Positions 45,660 to 55,373 of a stretch of 64,000 nt of DNA are shown one piece after another. Position numbers and translations under genes: made by a program. The stretch is from Ignavibacteriales bacterium (lineage in GTDB: Bacteria > Bacteroidota > Ignavibacteria > Ignavibacteriales > Ignavibacteriaceae). Position 1 is the first letter of the stretch; each line of letters begins with the position of its first letter. A model generated the notes under the pieces. It did not search any database. It had not been told where the DNA came from and saw only the letters and a list, made by a program, of their open reading frames with translations. The stretch spans positions 62,001-126,000 of the forward strand of contig JAGUYG010000020.1 in the NCBI GenBank assembly GCA_020061465.1, read 5' to 3'.

Positions 45660-46931
45660 ATGACAGAAACCATATTCAAAATACCGGGTTATGAACTTTC
45701 AGAGTATGTAAGCAAAACGTTATACTCTGTTAGAAAACAACTTTTAATGTTTATCGGGATAAGTCTGTTTATTCATCTCATGCCTATTGTTTTAAATATT
45801 GATCTCTCTCATGAAGTCGTGGAAAAAAAGAGACCTCCTACTACAGTGAAATTTATTCAAAGAGCACCGAGGCTGCAAAAACAAATGGAGCTTCAAAAAA
45901 CTCCAAAGATAGTTCAACGGACTATGCAAAGAAGAGTGTCGCAGCAAAGAATGAGCATGATGCCCCGAACTATGACTACTGCCGTTACACACGGCGGAAC
46001 AGCTCTTGGTTCGTTGGGAAGACCGGGTGATTTGGTTGATAGAACCTTCTCGCCCAAACAACAGTTCTATGGTCCCAACATTTCGACAGAAGTTGTTAAT
46101 ACTCGCGGCGGTTCTAAAACTGTCGGCAGTTTAAAGGATGAACTAATAGATTACACAAATTTTCAAGACCGGTTTTATGGCTGGGTTGAGCAAGGAAAGA
46201 ACAAAAAGGATGTAAGCGGCTATTTGGAATTTTATCAGCTTCAGTACCGAGGAAGCAGATTAGACCAAAATAATGAACCCGGATGGAATGTTGTTCCACT
46301 CGCTTTACCTTCATTAGTTGAATACGCAGAAAAACATACCAAGCTAAACATTATACTCCGCGGCAGCATTAGGATGGATTCGAAAGAATTGATGGAAGTA
46401 CCGATGATATATATGATGGGTGCCGAATCAACCCCAATTTACAGCGATAAAGAGGTTGAAGGATTAGAAAAATACTTACGCAACGGAGGGTTTCTTTTTA
46501 TTGATGACGGGTATGCTGCTCGCTGGGGTGCATTTAACCAAAAAACACGGCAGTTAATTCAGGATGCTTTAGGTTATGACGCTGAATGGGAACGTATTCC
46601 GAATAACCATTGGATTTATCATTGCTGGGAGGATTTTGCCGGTCCGCCCCCGGGTGAAGACGAAGTGCGTCTTAATCCCGACCATCCGGTAAAAGAAAGA
46701 TACAGATATTTAGAAGGGATTTTCTTAAATGGAAGATTGGCAGTTTTACTTAGCAGCAAAGGTTATAATAAAGCATGGGGAGAATGGCTCCGTAATCCTC
46801 CAACATTAGGAGGTCCGCTTGATAATTCCCGTCAATTGCAGTTTGGCTTAAACGTAATAGTTTTTGCATGCACACAAAAAGGCGGAATCATAGATCAGAA
46901 TAAACGAAAAGTTGCTTCAGAACAAAAATAA
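45660..46931 (+). CDS. Inner-membrane DUF4159 protein with TonB-like anchor
   Basis: The 423-aa protein has a cytoplasmic N terminus, one membrane helix at about 28-46 (LLMFIGISLFIHLMPIVL) and a very basic Gln/Arg/Met-rich linker to about residue 140. The first part has the layout of TonB/TolA energy transducers, but the usual TonB C-terminal domain is missing. Instead residues about 185-410 are a DUF4159 domain: PMIYMMGAESTPIYSDKEVEG, YLRNGGFLFIDDG, LNPDHPVKERY, YLEGIFLNGRLAVLLSSKGYN and LQFGLNVIVFACTQ. DUF4159 has a glutaminase-like fold by family description and unknown function. The gene follows exbD by 6 nt. Confidence 0.85.
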   Translation: MTETIFKIPGYELSEYVSKTLYSVRKQLLMFIGISLFIHLMPIVLNIDLSHEVVEKKRPPTTVKFIQRAPRLQKQMELQKTPKIVQRTMQRRVSQQRMSMMPRTMTTAVTHGGTALGSLGRPGDLVDRTFSPKQQFYGPNISTEVVNTRGGSKTVGSLKDELIDYTNFQDRFYGWVEQGKNKKDVSGYLEFYQLQYRGSRLDQNNEPGWNVVPLALPSLVEYAEKHTKLNIILRGSIRMDSKELMEVPMIYMMGAESTPIYSDKEVEGLEKYLRNGGFLFIDDGYAARWGAFNQKTRQLIQDALGYDAEWERIPNNHWIYHCWEDFAGPPPGEDEVRLNPDHPVKERYRYLEGIFLNGRLAVLLSSKGYNKAWGEWLRNPPTLGGPLDNSRQLQFGLNVIVFACTQKGGIIDQNKRKVASEQK

Positions 46932-46941
46932 CAGTTGAATA

Positions 46942-48405
46942 ATGAAAAAGATTTTTATCACTTTACTTTTATCACTTTCCGTTATAGGATGCGATGCTGT
47001 TTACCGATATGTTTTCCTTCCACCGGAAAGAATTGAAAAAACTTTAGTGCCAAATAAAGAAACTATCCTTGCGTTAAATGATACCAGCTATTATATAACC
47101 AGAGACGGGCAGGCGGTTGGTTACGATGCAAAGAACTGGAAAGTTGAAGTAAGGTACATGTCGGATTATCAACTAAATACATTTGAATTTCCGTCCGAAT
47201 CCGATGATTATGAATTGTCCGGTAATCCTTATACATACGGTAATTGGGTAGATGCGCAGCTTGGTCACACACCTAAACGATTTACTGTTTTTAAGGTTAC
47301 TATATATAATTACACGGGTTCAAAAATAAATTACGATCCGGAATCAACCTTATTGCAAACAGATCGAGGCGACTATTTTAAGGCGTATGCCCGCGAACAA
47401 AAAAACGCATGTAATCAAAGCATCGAAGAATATTACAAAATTAGAAGAGGCGCTGGCGGAGTTGACGATGAAGTGTATGAAACCAGAATGGGGATTGCTC
47501 GACGTACAATGCTTTATTACGGCAAACCTATTTACAAAGGTGACAGCCGCGAAGGTTTAATTGTTTTCGATCCTATTGTATCTTCAGTAGAAGAATTGAA
47601 AGTAACCATAAAAAACTTTGTGCTCGAATATGATGAAAACAATGAGCCGAGCGAATTAACCGATCTTGTTTTTTACTTTAAACACGCACCTTTAATAAAA
47701 GAAGCTATTACAACTCAAACTCAGGTAGCTGTTAAGTCCGATACTACAAAAGAAGCAGGCTTATCGGGCAACATAAAAATAGCATTGCTTAAATATGTAA
47801 TTGAAAGCACGAGAGGTACGTATACAGAACCATGGAATCCGCTGCCGCGTGCCATTCCTGCACTAATTGAATACGCTGAGCAGAACTCGAAACTTGATGC
47901 AGCTTATGTTCAACTGTCGCCCGATGAAAAGGAATTCAGCGAAGTCAAATTAGCATTCATATTAGGAGGTCCTGCAGCACCGCAGTTTTCTACAAATTTT
48001 ATTCACTCAGTATCAGAGTTTCTTCAAAACGGCGGCTTCCTTTATATTGACAACACATACATTACAGCAGACTGGCCTTATGCGAGGATAATGGATGATT
48101 TCATCAAGAAAATTCAGCAGCAGTTAACAGGGAATTCCGAATTAAAAAGAATAAACTTAGATCATCCGTTATTCAAAGCATGGCAGCAGTTCGATTTACT
48201 ACCCAAAGGATTCGACGATTTAAATGCCAATATCGAACCGACTGATTATTTGACGGGATTATTTATAGAAGGCAAACTTGCTGCGATACTTTCAACTAAG
48301 GGATACCCTGCCGTCTGGGTTCAGGAAAGAAGTTCAAACATTGATAATGAAGCTCAACTGAAATTAGGTGTTAATATTATTGCCTACACACTTAAAAATA
48401 GATAA
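46942..48405 (+). CDS. DUF4159-domain lipoprotein
   Basis: The 487-aa product is a lipoprotein: MKKIFITLLLSLSVIGCDA with Cys at residue 17. Residues 20-265 form a beta-rich domain of unknown type. Residues about 270-487 are a second DUF4159 domain, clearly homologous to that of the preceding gene: RAIPALIEYAEQNSKLDA, FLQNGGFLYIDNTYI, LDHPLFKAW, GLFIEGKLAAILSTKGYP and LKLGVNIIAYTLK. Together the pair place one DUF4159 domain at the inner membrane and one, probably, at the outer membrane. The gene lies 10 nt after its partner. Confidence 0.85.
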   Translation: MKKIFITLLLSLSVIGCDAVYRYVFLPPERIEKTLVPNKETILALNDTSYYITRDGQAVGYDAKNWKVEVRYMSDYQLNTFEFPSESDDYELSGNPYTYGNWVDAQLGHTPKRFTVFKVTIYNYTGSKINYDPESTLLQTDRGDYFKAYAREQKNACNQSIEEYYKIRRGAGGVDDEVYETRMGIARRTMLYYGKPIYKGDSREGLIVFDPIVSSVEELKVTIKNFVLEYDENNEPSELTDLVFYFKHAPLIKEAITTQTQVAVKSDTTKEAGLSGNIKIALLKYVIESTRGTYTEPWNPLPRAIPALIEYAEQNSKLDAAYVQLSPDEKEFSEVKLAFILGGPAAPQFSTNFIHSVSEFLQNGGFLYIDNTYITADWPYARIMDDFIKKIQQQLTGNSELKRINLDHPLFKAWQQFDLLPKGFDDLNANIEPTDYLTGLFIEGKLAAILSTKGYPAVWVQERSSNIDNEAQLKLGVNIIAYTLKNR

Positions 48406-48421
48406 AATTAGAGAGTTTAGA

Positions 48422-49030
48422 ATGAAATTATTTAGTTTATATTTATTGATTTTTTTAATAAGCGGCAGCATGATCACGGCTTCCGCACAACAACAAGCTA
48501 ATGAAAAACTTTCGAAACAGGAAATTGTTTCGGCAGCAAGGAGTGACAAAAGCTTTTGGGATGTTGACCTTACCGGTAGAAAATTGAACGCTGTTATTTA
48601 CTCGGCTTTCGTACCGGGATCCGGGCAAACCTATTTGGGACATGAGCTGAAAGGCGCAGCAATTTCGCTTACCTTTTATGCGGCGGCTATTACTGCAGTA
48701 ATTGCTCATAATAATTTTTTAGCCCGCGAGGATAGAATAAAAGTTTTGACCAAATCGTACAATGAAACACGTGATTTTACCAAAGCCGATCAACTTTGGC
48801 GAGAAATTCTTAACGAAGCGAATAACAGAATACACGATTACGACCGCCGGAAAATTTTCGGGTATGCGGCTGCCGGTTTATGGCTGCTAAATGTATTTGA
48901 TATATTCTTTTTAAGCGATGACTTAGGAGCGCACGTTTTCTCAATGAAGGATGATAACAATCCCGTGCAATTAAATTTAGCACTAGATGAGAATTTTTCA
49001 GGTATTGCTCTTAAATTTTATCTACCATAA
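48422..49030 (+). CDS. DUF5683-like membrane protein
   Basis: The start at ATG 48422 gives an intact signal peptide (MKLFSLYLLIFLISG, cleavage near ASAQ); a longer frame from 48368 overlaps the previous gene. The 202-aa product has the motif NAVIYSAFVPGSGQTYLG and two hydrophobic helices (about 62-80 and 145-165), as in DUF5683 proteins of Bacteroidota. Function is unknown. The motif is probably at the membrane surface. It is cotranscribed with the ExbBD/DUF4159 genes. Confidence 0.7.
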   Translation: MKLFSLYLLIFLISGSMITASAQQQANEKLSKQEIVSAARSDKSFWDVDLTGRKLNAVIYSAFVPGSGQTYLGHELKGAAISLTFYAAAITAVIAHNNFLAREDRIKVLTKSYNETRDFTKADQLWREILNEANNRIHDYDRRKIFGYAAAGLWLLNVFDIFFLSDDLGAHVFSMKDDNNPVQLNLALDENFSGIALKFYLP

Positions 49031-49036
49031 ATTAAG

Positions 49037-49444
49037 ATGAAAATGAAAATAAAATTTTATATAGCAGTCTTGATGGCTATTCTAATCTTATCCAGTTGCA
49101 ATGAACCGGAAACGCTTCCGACCGCCACGCATTATACAAGAGTTCCGCGTCCCGAGAGTTTAACCTCGGTTGTGGATACAACGGTTACGGGCAAGTATAG
49201 GGTCATGGTAAGCTGGCAGGTTCAATCTATGGATAATGTTAAAGATTTTAATTTGTTAAGAACTTTCGATAATCCGGCTGATTTTACAACAGTAGCACTC
49301 AATTATACCAATACCACTTATGTGGATTCATCGATGAAATCATTTATCGATACGCTGTTGGTTTTTTATTATGTTACGGCTAAAGGTAAAGATAATTTTA
49401 TAGGACAAAATTCTGATACGTTAAAAGTTACAATTATTAATTAA
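49037..49444 (+). CDS. Small fibronectin-like lipoprotein
   Basis: The 135-aa product has a signal peptide with lipobox ending LSSC at about residue 21. The mature part of about 110 residues is a single beta-sandwich resembling fibronectin type III (YRVMVSWQVQSMDNVKDF, YYVTAKGKDNFIGQNS). Function is unknown; a small surface accessory of the operon is likely. It starts 6 nt after the previous stop. Confidence 0.7.
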   Translation: MKMKIKFYIAVLMAILILSSCNEPETLPTATHYTRVPRPESLTSVVDTTVTGKYRVMVSWQVQSMDNVKDFNLLRTFDNPADFTTVALNYTNTTYVDSSMKSFIDTLLVFYYVTAKGKDNFIGQNSDTLKVTIIN

Positions 49445-49470
49445 TTCATAATTCAATCTTAGGAGGCAAA

Positions 49471-52197
49471 ATGATGAAAAGGTACTTTTTTTATTTGTGC
49501 CTTGCTGCCGGATTGCTTATCATTTCCGGTAATGCAAATGCCCAGCAAGTACTTGACAGTGCAAATGTGATTTATATAGATAACACTTCGGATAACAGAA
49601 TTACCCCGGGAATCGGTTCCTTTATGGATGACCCGCAATACAAAGAATTTCCTCAAACACAAATTGCACCGGGAACTACCGATATTTACGGCTGGTGGAC
49701 AAACAACGGTTCTTTCTGGTTGGGTGGAAACAGCCGTAGGGCAAGCTACTACGGTTCGGGTAATAATACCGGTGCACATGCGCATTGGTACTGTTCAGTG
49801 CAAGAGAGCGGATATTATATGGTTTATCATAATATGTGGGCAGGCAATGCCACTTCAGATGCTTATGTAACTTTCACTCGTTTTGGTGAAGCTGCTGCTG
49901 CCGATAGTTTTCGTTATAACATGCAGCATAATAATACTCCAGAGGATTTACCAAGCTGGTATCCATTAGGTATGATTTTTATTTTTGCGGGCGATAGCGC
50001 TTTAACCGTTGAAATTGGTTTGGATTCGCTTGGTTCAAATACTCTTCGAGCGGATGCTATTGCTTTAGTAAAAAGCTCAGAGTCCGGACCTGATCTGGAG
50101 TTTGGGGCAAGAAGATTTACACGTACTGTAATTGATCCGAATACCCTCGATACATTAGTAGCTCAAAGTTTTTACAAAGAGCGTGCACCCTTCCCATTTC
50201 AACCGACGGATTTTAACGGAGAAAATTTTACGGAAAGAAAACTGACTCTCTATAATATAGGCGGTTCTACACTTACAGTTTCGGGATTTGAAACTCAAAC
50301 TAACCGATTTTATGTAGCAACGCCCGCTCCGTTCACAATTCCCTCAGGTGGTAAAACGCAAATTGCAGTAAGATTTGACCCGAAGGGTGAAGAAATAACC
50401 TACGATACTCTGTATATACTAAGCGATGATCCTAATGAACCTGCGGCATGGCTTCCATTAAGAGGCGAAGGTATAAATTATAATTTTATTATGAATGCGA
50501 GTATGGATGGCTCCGAACCGCATTGGAATATTGAGGGAGGGGTATTTGAGAAATTAGGTGCTGGATGGGCTCCGTCAACAGCCTCAAAGTTTGTTTATCC
50601 GATTCCTGACGGAAATAAGCATAGTATCGTAATGGTGAACGGTCCACAATTAGAGGCTGCAGCGATTTATCGCTTCCAAATTCCCGATGAACTTTATGGA
50701 AATTATTATTTAGAGCACTCCGGACCGACTACGAGTAATGCCGCAATAAGCGCTACGGTAGAAGTAGTTACTCCATTCATCTCAGATACAATGAGAGTTA
50801 CGGGTTTTGACCAAAATCAGACAGGAGCGGTAACCTGGAGCAGAATAGGTGGAAACAGAATATTCCCGCTTAACGGCGGCGGTGAAACAGTAGTTAAATA
50901 TACTAATCCCGGTGCAGGCTTACTTAGAGCTGATTTATTGAGAGCACGAAAAATTCCGATTGCACCGGATATCAGTACCAACCGCGATCCTCAACGAATA
51001 GTTAACTTCGGATCTGTTTCGATTTACGACTCTATAAGATTAAATGAATTTAACTATCAAAGAAATTTAATTATCGGTTCGACCGGTGAGACTCCCGTAA
51101 TAATCGATTCGATCGTCATATCCCAGGGAGTTCTATTTCAGATAGATAACATGCCTTCGATGCCGCTTACCCTTCCGGCAATCGACGGTACATTCAATAT
51201 GCTTATTTCCTTCTTGCCCGATTTCATAACTATTTATACCGATACTATACGAATATATTCCAATGATCCCAATGAACCGATGATTTCCATACTCTTAAGC
51301 GGGCAGGGAGTAGGAACAGGTATTACCGTTGACGATGAGGACCCTTCAACTTACATCTTTCCCGAAGTTTTAACCTGGACAGGCGGTCCGGATCCTGAAA
51401 ACATGGATAAGTGGTACCGCATTAGCGGACAGGGCGGTATTAATCAAACTAGACTGTTAACTTACATTTACTTCAATCCGCCGGATGGCATGGAGCGTGT
51501 CGAATGGTTCCCGTATATTCCGTTTAGACCTACGAGCACAATTAATGAAGTTGACAGCTTTGATGTATTCGTTCAAATTCCGGTTAGTTCGCCAAATAGT
51601 ACTCCGGCTGCCAAATATTTAATTAAGCACTATGAAGGCGTGGACACAGTTGTTATTTCGCAGCTTAATCGTACGCTGAATCAAGGAAAAATTCCTCTTG
51701 GAAGATATAAATTCTTGAGAGGAGGACAGGATTATCCGGGAAGCGGTACCATTTTCGGTTCGGTTGAGCTGGTGAATGATACAGCATTAGTATCTCTTTT
51801 TTATCAAGATAGTCTTGTAAATACTGCCCGGCAGGATTCATTCCTTTTACGGGCGGATGCATTAATCTTAGAGCAAGCTTCAAACGTAGTTTCTGTTACC
51901 GAACCTACGCTTATCCCGATGGAATTTAATCTCAGCCAGAATTATCCGAATCCGTTTAATCCTACAACACAGATTAAATTCTCAATTCCTGTTACGTCGG
52001 CAGTTGAGTTGAAAATCTTCGACATATTAGGAAGGGAAGTAGCTACACTGCTTAAGGGTGAGCACAATCCGGGAGTGTATACTGTAGAGTGGAACGGAAG
52101 GAACAATTATGGAGCGCCGGTATCTTCCGGAATGTATATATATAGAATTACTGCTGGCAAGTTCGTGCAATCAAAGAAGATGATGATGGTGAAGTAG
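49471..52197 (+). CDS. 908-aa T9SS surface protein with golvesin-like domains (paralogue A)
   Basis: The protein has a signal peptide (cleavage near NAQQ, residue 25). A golvesin-like beta-sandwich follows at about 28-205 (VIYIDNTSDN, RRASYYGSGNN, LRADAIALVKS). A choice-of-anchor-D-type domain (LYNIGGSTLTVSGFETQ, ILSDDPNEPAAWLPLRGEG) lies at about 250-345, a second golvesin-like unit at about 380-500, another anchor-D-like unit at about 510-620 and a third golvesin-like unit to about 810. The T9SS type A sorting domain ends the chain (NYPNPFNPTTQIKF, IFDILGREVATLL, KKMMMVK). It closes the long operon. A near twin follows at 52601. Confidence 0.85.
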   Translation: MMKRYFFYLCLAAGLLIISGNANAQQVLDSANVIYIDNTSDNRITPGIGSFMDDPQYKEFPQTQIAPGTTDIYGWWTNNGSFWLGGNSRRASYYGSGNNTGAHAHWYCSVQESGYYMVYHNMWAGNATSDAYVTFTRFGEAAAADSFRYNMQHNNTPEDLPSWYPLGMIFIFAGDSALTVEIGLDSLGSNTLRADAIALVKSSESGPDLEFGARRFTRTVIDPNTLDTLVAQSFYKERAPFPFQPTDFNGENFTERKLTLYNIGGSTLTVSGFETQTNRFYVATPAPFTIPSGGKTQIAVRFDPKGEEITYDTLYILSDDPNEPAAWLPLRGEGINYNFIMNASMDGSEPHWNIEGGVFEKLGAGWAPSTASKFVYPIPDGNKHSIVMVNGPQLEAAAIYRFQIPDELYGNYYLEHSGPTTSNAAISATVEVVTPFISDTMRVTGFDQNQTGAVTWSRIGGNRIFPLNGGGETVVKYTNPGAGLLRADLLRARKIPIAPDISTNRDPQRIVNFGSVSIYDSIRLNEFNYQRNLIIGSTGETPVIIDSIVISQGVLFQIDNMPSMPLTLPAIDGTFNMLISFLPDFITIYTDTIRIYSNDPNEPMISILLSGQGVGTGITVDDEDPSTYIFPEVLTWTGGPDPENMDKWYRISGQGGINQTRLLTYIYFNPPDGMERVEWFPYIPFRPTSTINEVDSFDVFVQIPVSSPNSTPAAKYLIKHYEGVDTVVISQLNRTLNQGKIPLGRYKFLRGGQDYPGSGTIFGSVELVNDTALVSLFYQDSLVNTARQDSFLLRADALILEQASNVVSVTEPTLIPMEFNLSQNYPNPFNPTTQIKFSIPVTSAVELKIFDILGREVATLLKGEHNPGVYTVEWNGRNNYGAPVSSGMYIYRITAGKFVQSKKMMMVK

Positions 52198-52232
52198 GGA
52201 GGCAGAGGTTTGTTTTCAATATAATTATGCTA

Positions 52233-52279
52233 AACCTCCGATGTTACTCGAGACAAACCGGTATGCAAACATCGGAGGT
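52233..52279. repeat. Stem-loop AACCTCCGATGTT
   Basis: AACCTCCGATGTT at 52233-52245 is matched by AACATCGGAGGT at 52268-52279 with a 22-nt loop. It belongs to the AACCTCC hairpin family and lies 35 nt after a stop codon. Confidence 0.6.
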
Positions 52280-52324
52280 CGCTCTGCTGATTTGAGATTT
52301 ATCGTATTCTATGAATCGGCAAGT

Positions 52325-52362
52325 AACCTCCAACGTCCAAGGCAGCGACGTTGGAGGTTTTT
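52325..52362 (+). terminator. Rho-independent terminator of the long operon
   Basis: AACCTCCAACGTC at 52325-52337 pairs exactly with GACGTTGGAGGTT at 52347-52359 around a 9-nt loop and is followed by a T-run. It is a strong terminator built from an AACCTCC-type repeat. Confidence 0.82.
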
Positions 52363-52600
52363 TATTGTAGGTCGAATTTCAATTCGACCAACCAAAATAT
52401 TGCGAGTATGCTCTGCGTGTAGAAATCATGAATTCCTAAATTGCTCATTGTTCGCAGAAGGCAATGTTTTCGATTACATAAAAAACTTAAATTCAAAGTC
52501 AACAAAAATATTTACAAAAAATAATTCTTGATTTTATGATTCTGCTTAATCTATGTTAGATTAAAATTTTGGTAGGATATTAGCTTAAGAAAGGTTAACA

Positions 52601-55372
52601 ATGAACAATAAAATTTACAGAATGGTTTTATCTCTATTTATTATTTTGTTGTCATCAGTTCCAATAGCTGCACAGCAGATTATTGAGAGCGTAGATGTTA
52701 TATATGTTGACAACACCTCCGATAATAATATTAGTCTTTCGATCGGTACATTTATGAATGACCCGCATTATAGGGAATTTCCGCAAACACAAATTGATCC
52801 GGGCACACCTGATATTTATGGCTGGTGGTCAAGCACATCTGTAACGGTTTGGCATGGCGTTCCTGCAAGACGGGCAAGCCGTTATAGTTCGGGAAATAAT
52901 GCAGGCGCTCATGCACATTTTTATTGCACGGTTCCTGCAACCGATCATTATTTAGTTTATTATCACATGTATCCAACCGGCAATGTAACAACTAATGCTT
53001 ATGTTACTTTTACTCGATTTGGTGAAAACGCCCCCGCCGACAGTTTCAGACACAACATGCAGCTTAACGGTACACCGGAAGGCAGAGGTTCGTGGTATCC
53101 ACTCGGAATAATTGAGTTGTTTCAAGGAGACAGCGCGCTAACCGTTGATGTCGGTATTGATTCTTTAGGTGGCAATACTCTCGTTACTGATGGAGTCGCG
53201 CTAATAAGAAGCCGTCAGCAAGGACCCGACTTAGAATTCGGTGCACGGAGGCTGACACGAATTTACATTGACCCGCTTACTCTCGATACCGTCTTTAACG
53301 ATAATTTCTACAATGAGAGAGCAGGCATCACCTTCATTCCTACAACCTTTAAAGGTGGGGGATTCACAGACCGAAAGTATGCACTTTATAATTTAGGCAG
53401 TGCTCCATTAACTGTATCCGGTTTCTCAACTCAAACAACAAGGTTCACGGTTACTACCGATGTTCCTTTCGTAATTCCGCAGGGCGGTAAGAAGGAAATA
53501 ATTATTAGCTTCAGTCCAAAGGGAGAAGAAGTAACTGTTGATACACTCACCATATTCAGCGATGATCCGAATGAACCGGAAGCATATTTGCATTTAGTAG
53601 GCGAAGGTATAAATTATAACTTTATATTGAATGCGAGTCTTGACGGCTCAGAACCTCATTTCAACATTGAAGGAGCTACATTCGAAACCATCAGCGCAAA
53701 TTGGGCTGCCTCAACTGCCTCACCGTTTGTTTTTCCGATTCCTGAAGGAAATAAGAAGAGCGTTGTAAACCTAAGCGGGGATCAAACACAAGCATTCGCC
53801 ATTTACCGCTTCACTCTGCCCGAAGCCGCGTATGGAAGTTATTATATTGAATACGGCGGACCCTACTCGGCAAATGCCGCGGTGAACGCAACCATAGAAG
53901 TGGTAACACCGTTCATTTCAGATACGCAGCGTGTTTTCGGCTTTAATCAGAATTTAGAATTCGGCGGACCCCAGTGGAGCCGGATAGGAGGGAATCGAGT
54001 CTTCCAGCTAAACGGCGGTGGTGAATCGGTAGTGAAATTTGGTAATCCCGGAGTGCCTCATTTAAGAGCAGACTTATTAAGAGTTCGGTCGGTACCATTA
54101 GCGCCCGATATAAGTACAAGTCTCGGTACACAAAGAATTTTAAATTTCGGTTCGGTATCAATTTACGATTCAATCCGCTTAGCTGAATTTAATTATGAAC
54201 GCAACTTTACAATTGGTTCCAACGGAGAGCAGCCGCTGATAATCGATACTATGTATTTAACTAGCGGAACGTTATTTAAAATAGAAAATATACCAACGTT
54301 TCCATTGAGCCTTCCCTCTATTGACGGCGAGTTCAATGTTATCGTTTCTTTCCATCCAAACAACATTGCAGTGTTTACGGATACATTATATATCAAATCG
54401 AATGACCCGCAGGACCCCCTGATTTTTGTTAGATTAACCGGACAGGGTGTGGGTACCGGAATCACTGTTGATGACGAAGACCTAAGCACATTTATTTATC
54501 CCGAAGTTATTGATTATACCGGTGAGGCACCTGACCCTGCTGATGAACATAAATGGTTCAGAGTTAGAGGAAGTGGAATAAATTCAACAAGGTTATTCAC
54601 TTATATTTATAACACTCCCGAAGAAGGAATTAAGCGGGTAGAGTGGTTTCCTAACTTCCCGTTCAAGCCCGAAAGCCATATCAACGAACCTGACAGCTTC
54701 AATGTTTATATAACCTCGCCCGTTGGTTCATCGAACAGCACTCCAACCGCAAAATATTTGGTAAAGCATTACAGCGGAGTTGATACTCTAATTGTTAATC
54801 AAAACTCAACTGCATTCGGTGGAAATGTGGGCGCAAGCGGCAGGGTGCTTCTGGGCAAATATTTCTTTGTACGAGGCGGGCAGGATTCACCCGGCAGCGG
54901 GACTGTTTTCGGTTCAGTCGAACTGATCAATGACACAGCACTCGTAAGTGCGTTCTACAAAGACAGCATCTCCAACACTGCAAGAGACAGAGGGCATGTT
55001 CTCCGTGCCGATGCTCTGGTAGTTGAACAAATAGGAGGAGTTGTAAGTATAGTTGAACCTACTTTAGTTCCTGCTGGTTTTAATCTCAGTCAGAATTTCC
55101 CGAATCCCTTCAATCCAACGACGCAAATTCGATTTGCACTTCCGGTTACCGCACAGGTGGAATTGAAGATTTATGATATTCTCGGAAGGGAAATTACTGC
55201 CTTATTAAAAGAAGAGTATCATGCCGGGGTACACACCGTCGAATGGAATGGGAAAAATGATTTTGGTTCATCTGTATCTTCCGGAATGTACATTTATAGA
55301 ATCACAGCAACGCCAATTGGCGGGCAGGCAGAAAAGTTTGTGCAGTCGAAGAAAATGTTGCTTCTGAAATAA
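52601..55372 (+). CDS. 923-aa T9SS surface protein with golvesin-like domains (paralogue B)
   Basis: The protein has the same plan as its neighbour at 49471 along its whole length: signal peptide, golvesin-like unit (VIYVDNTSDN, RRASRYSSGNN), anchor-D-type domain (LYNLGSAPLTVSGFSTQ, IFSDDPNEPEAYLHLVGEG), repeated units and sorting domain (NFPNPFNPTTQIRF, IYDILGREITALL, ending KKMLLLK). Differences include short inserts at FGGNVGASG and near the C terminus (TPIGGQAEKF). This is a recent tandem duplication with divergence. An AAGAAAGG ribosome site precedes the ATG and the gene probably has its own promoter. Confidence 0.85.
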   Translation: MNNKIYRMVLSLFIILLSSVPIAAQQIIESVDVIYVDNTSDNNISLSIGTFMNDPHYREFPQTQIDPGTPDIYGWWSSTSVTVWHGVPARRASRYSSGNNAGAHAHFYCTVPATDHYLVYYHMYPTGNVTTNAYVTFTRFGENAPADSFRHNMQLNGTPEGRGSWYPLGIIELFQGDSALTVDVGIDSLGGNTLVTDGVALIRSRQQGPDLEFGARRLTRIYIDPLTLDTVFNDNFYNERAGITFIPTTFKGGGFTDRKYALYNLGSAPLTVSGFSTQTTRFTVTTDVPFVIPQGGKKEIIISFSPKGEEVTVDTLTIFSDDPNEPEAYLHLVGEGINYNFILNASLDGSEPHFNIEGATFETISANWAASTASPFVFPIPEGNKKSVVNLSGDQTQAFAIYRFTLPEAAYGSYYIEYGGPYSANAAVNATIEVVTPFISDTQRVFGFNQNLEFGGPQWSRIGGNRVFQLNGGGESVVKFGNPGVPHLRADLLRVRSVPLAPDISTSLGTQRILNFGSVSIYDSIRLAEFNYERNFTIGSNGEQPLIIDTMYLTSGTLFKIENIPTFPLSLPSIDGEFNVIVSFHPNNIAVFTDTLYIKSNDPQDPLIFVRLTGQGVGTGITVDDEDLSTFIYPEVIDYTGEAPDPADEHKWFRVRGSGINSTRLFTYIYNTPEEGIKRVEWFPNFPFKPESHINEPDSFNVYITSPVGSSNSTPTAKYLVKHYSGVDTLIVNQNSTAFGGNVGASGRVLLGKYFFVRGGQDSPGSGTVFGSVELINDTALVSAFYKDSISNTARDRGHVLRADALVVEQIGGVVSIVEPTLVPAGFNLSQNFPNPFNPTTQIRFALPVTAQVELKIYDILGREITALLKEEYHAGVHTVEWNGKNDFGSSVSSGMYIYRITATPIGGQAEKFVQSKKMLLLK

Positions 55373-55373
55373 G

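Larger units (their letters stand above)
52198..52600. other. Spacer with two hairpins between the paralogues
   Basis: No gene is supported. It holds the stem-loops at 52233-52279 and 52325-52362, a GGTCGAATTtcAATTCGACC palindrome near 52373-52391, and then AT-rich DNA with a weak TTG-N21-TATGTTAG promoter-like pair (52530-52561). Confidence 0.5.
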
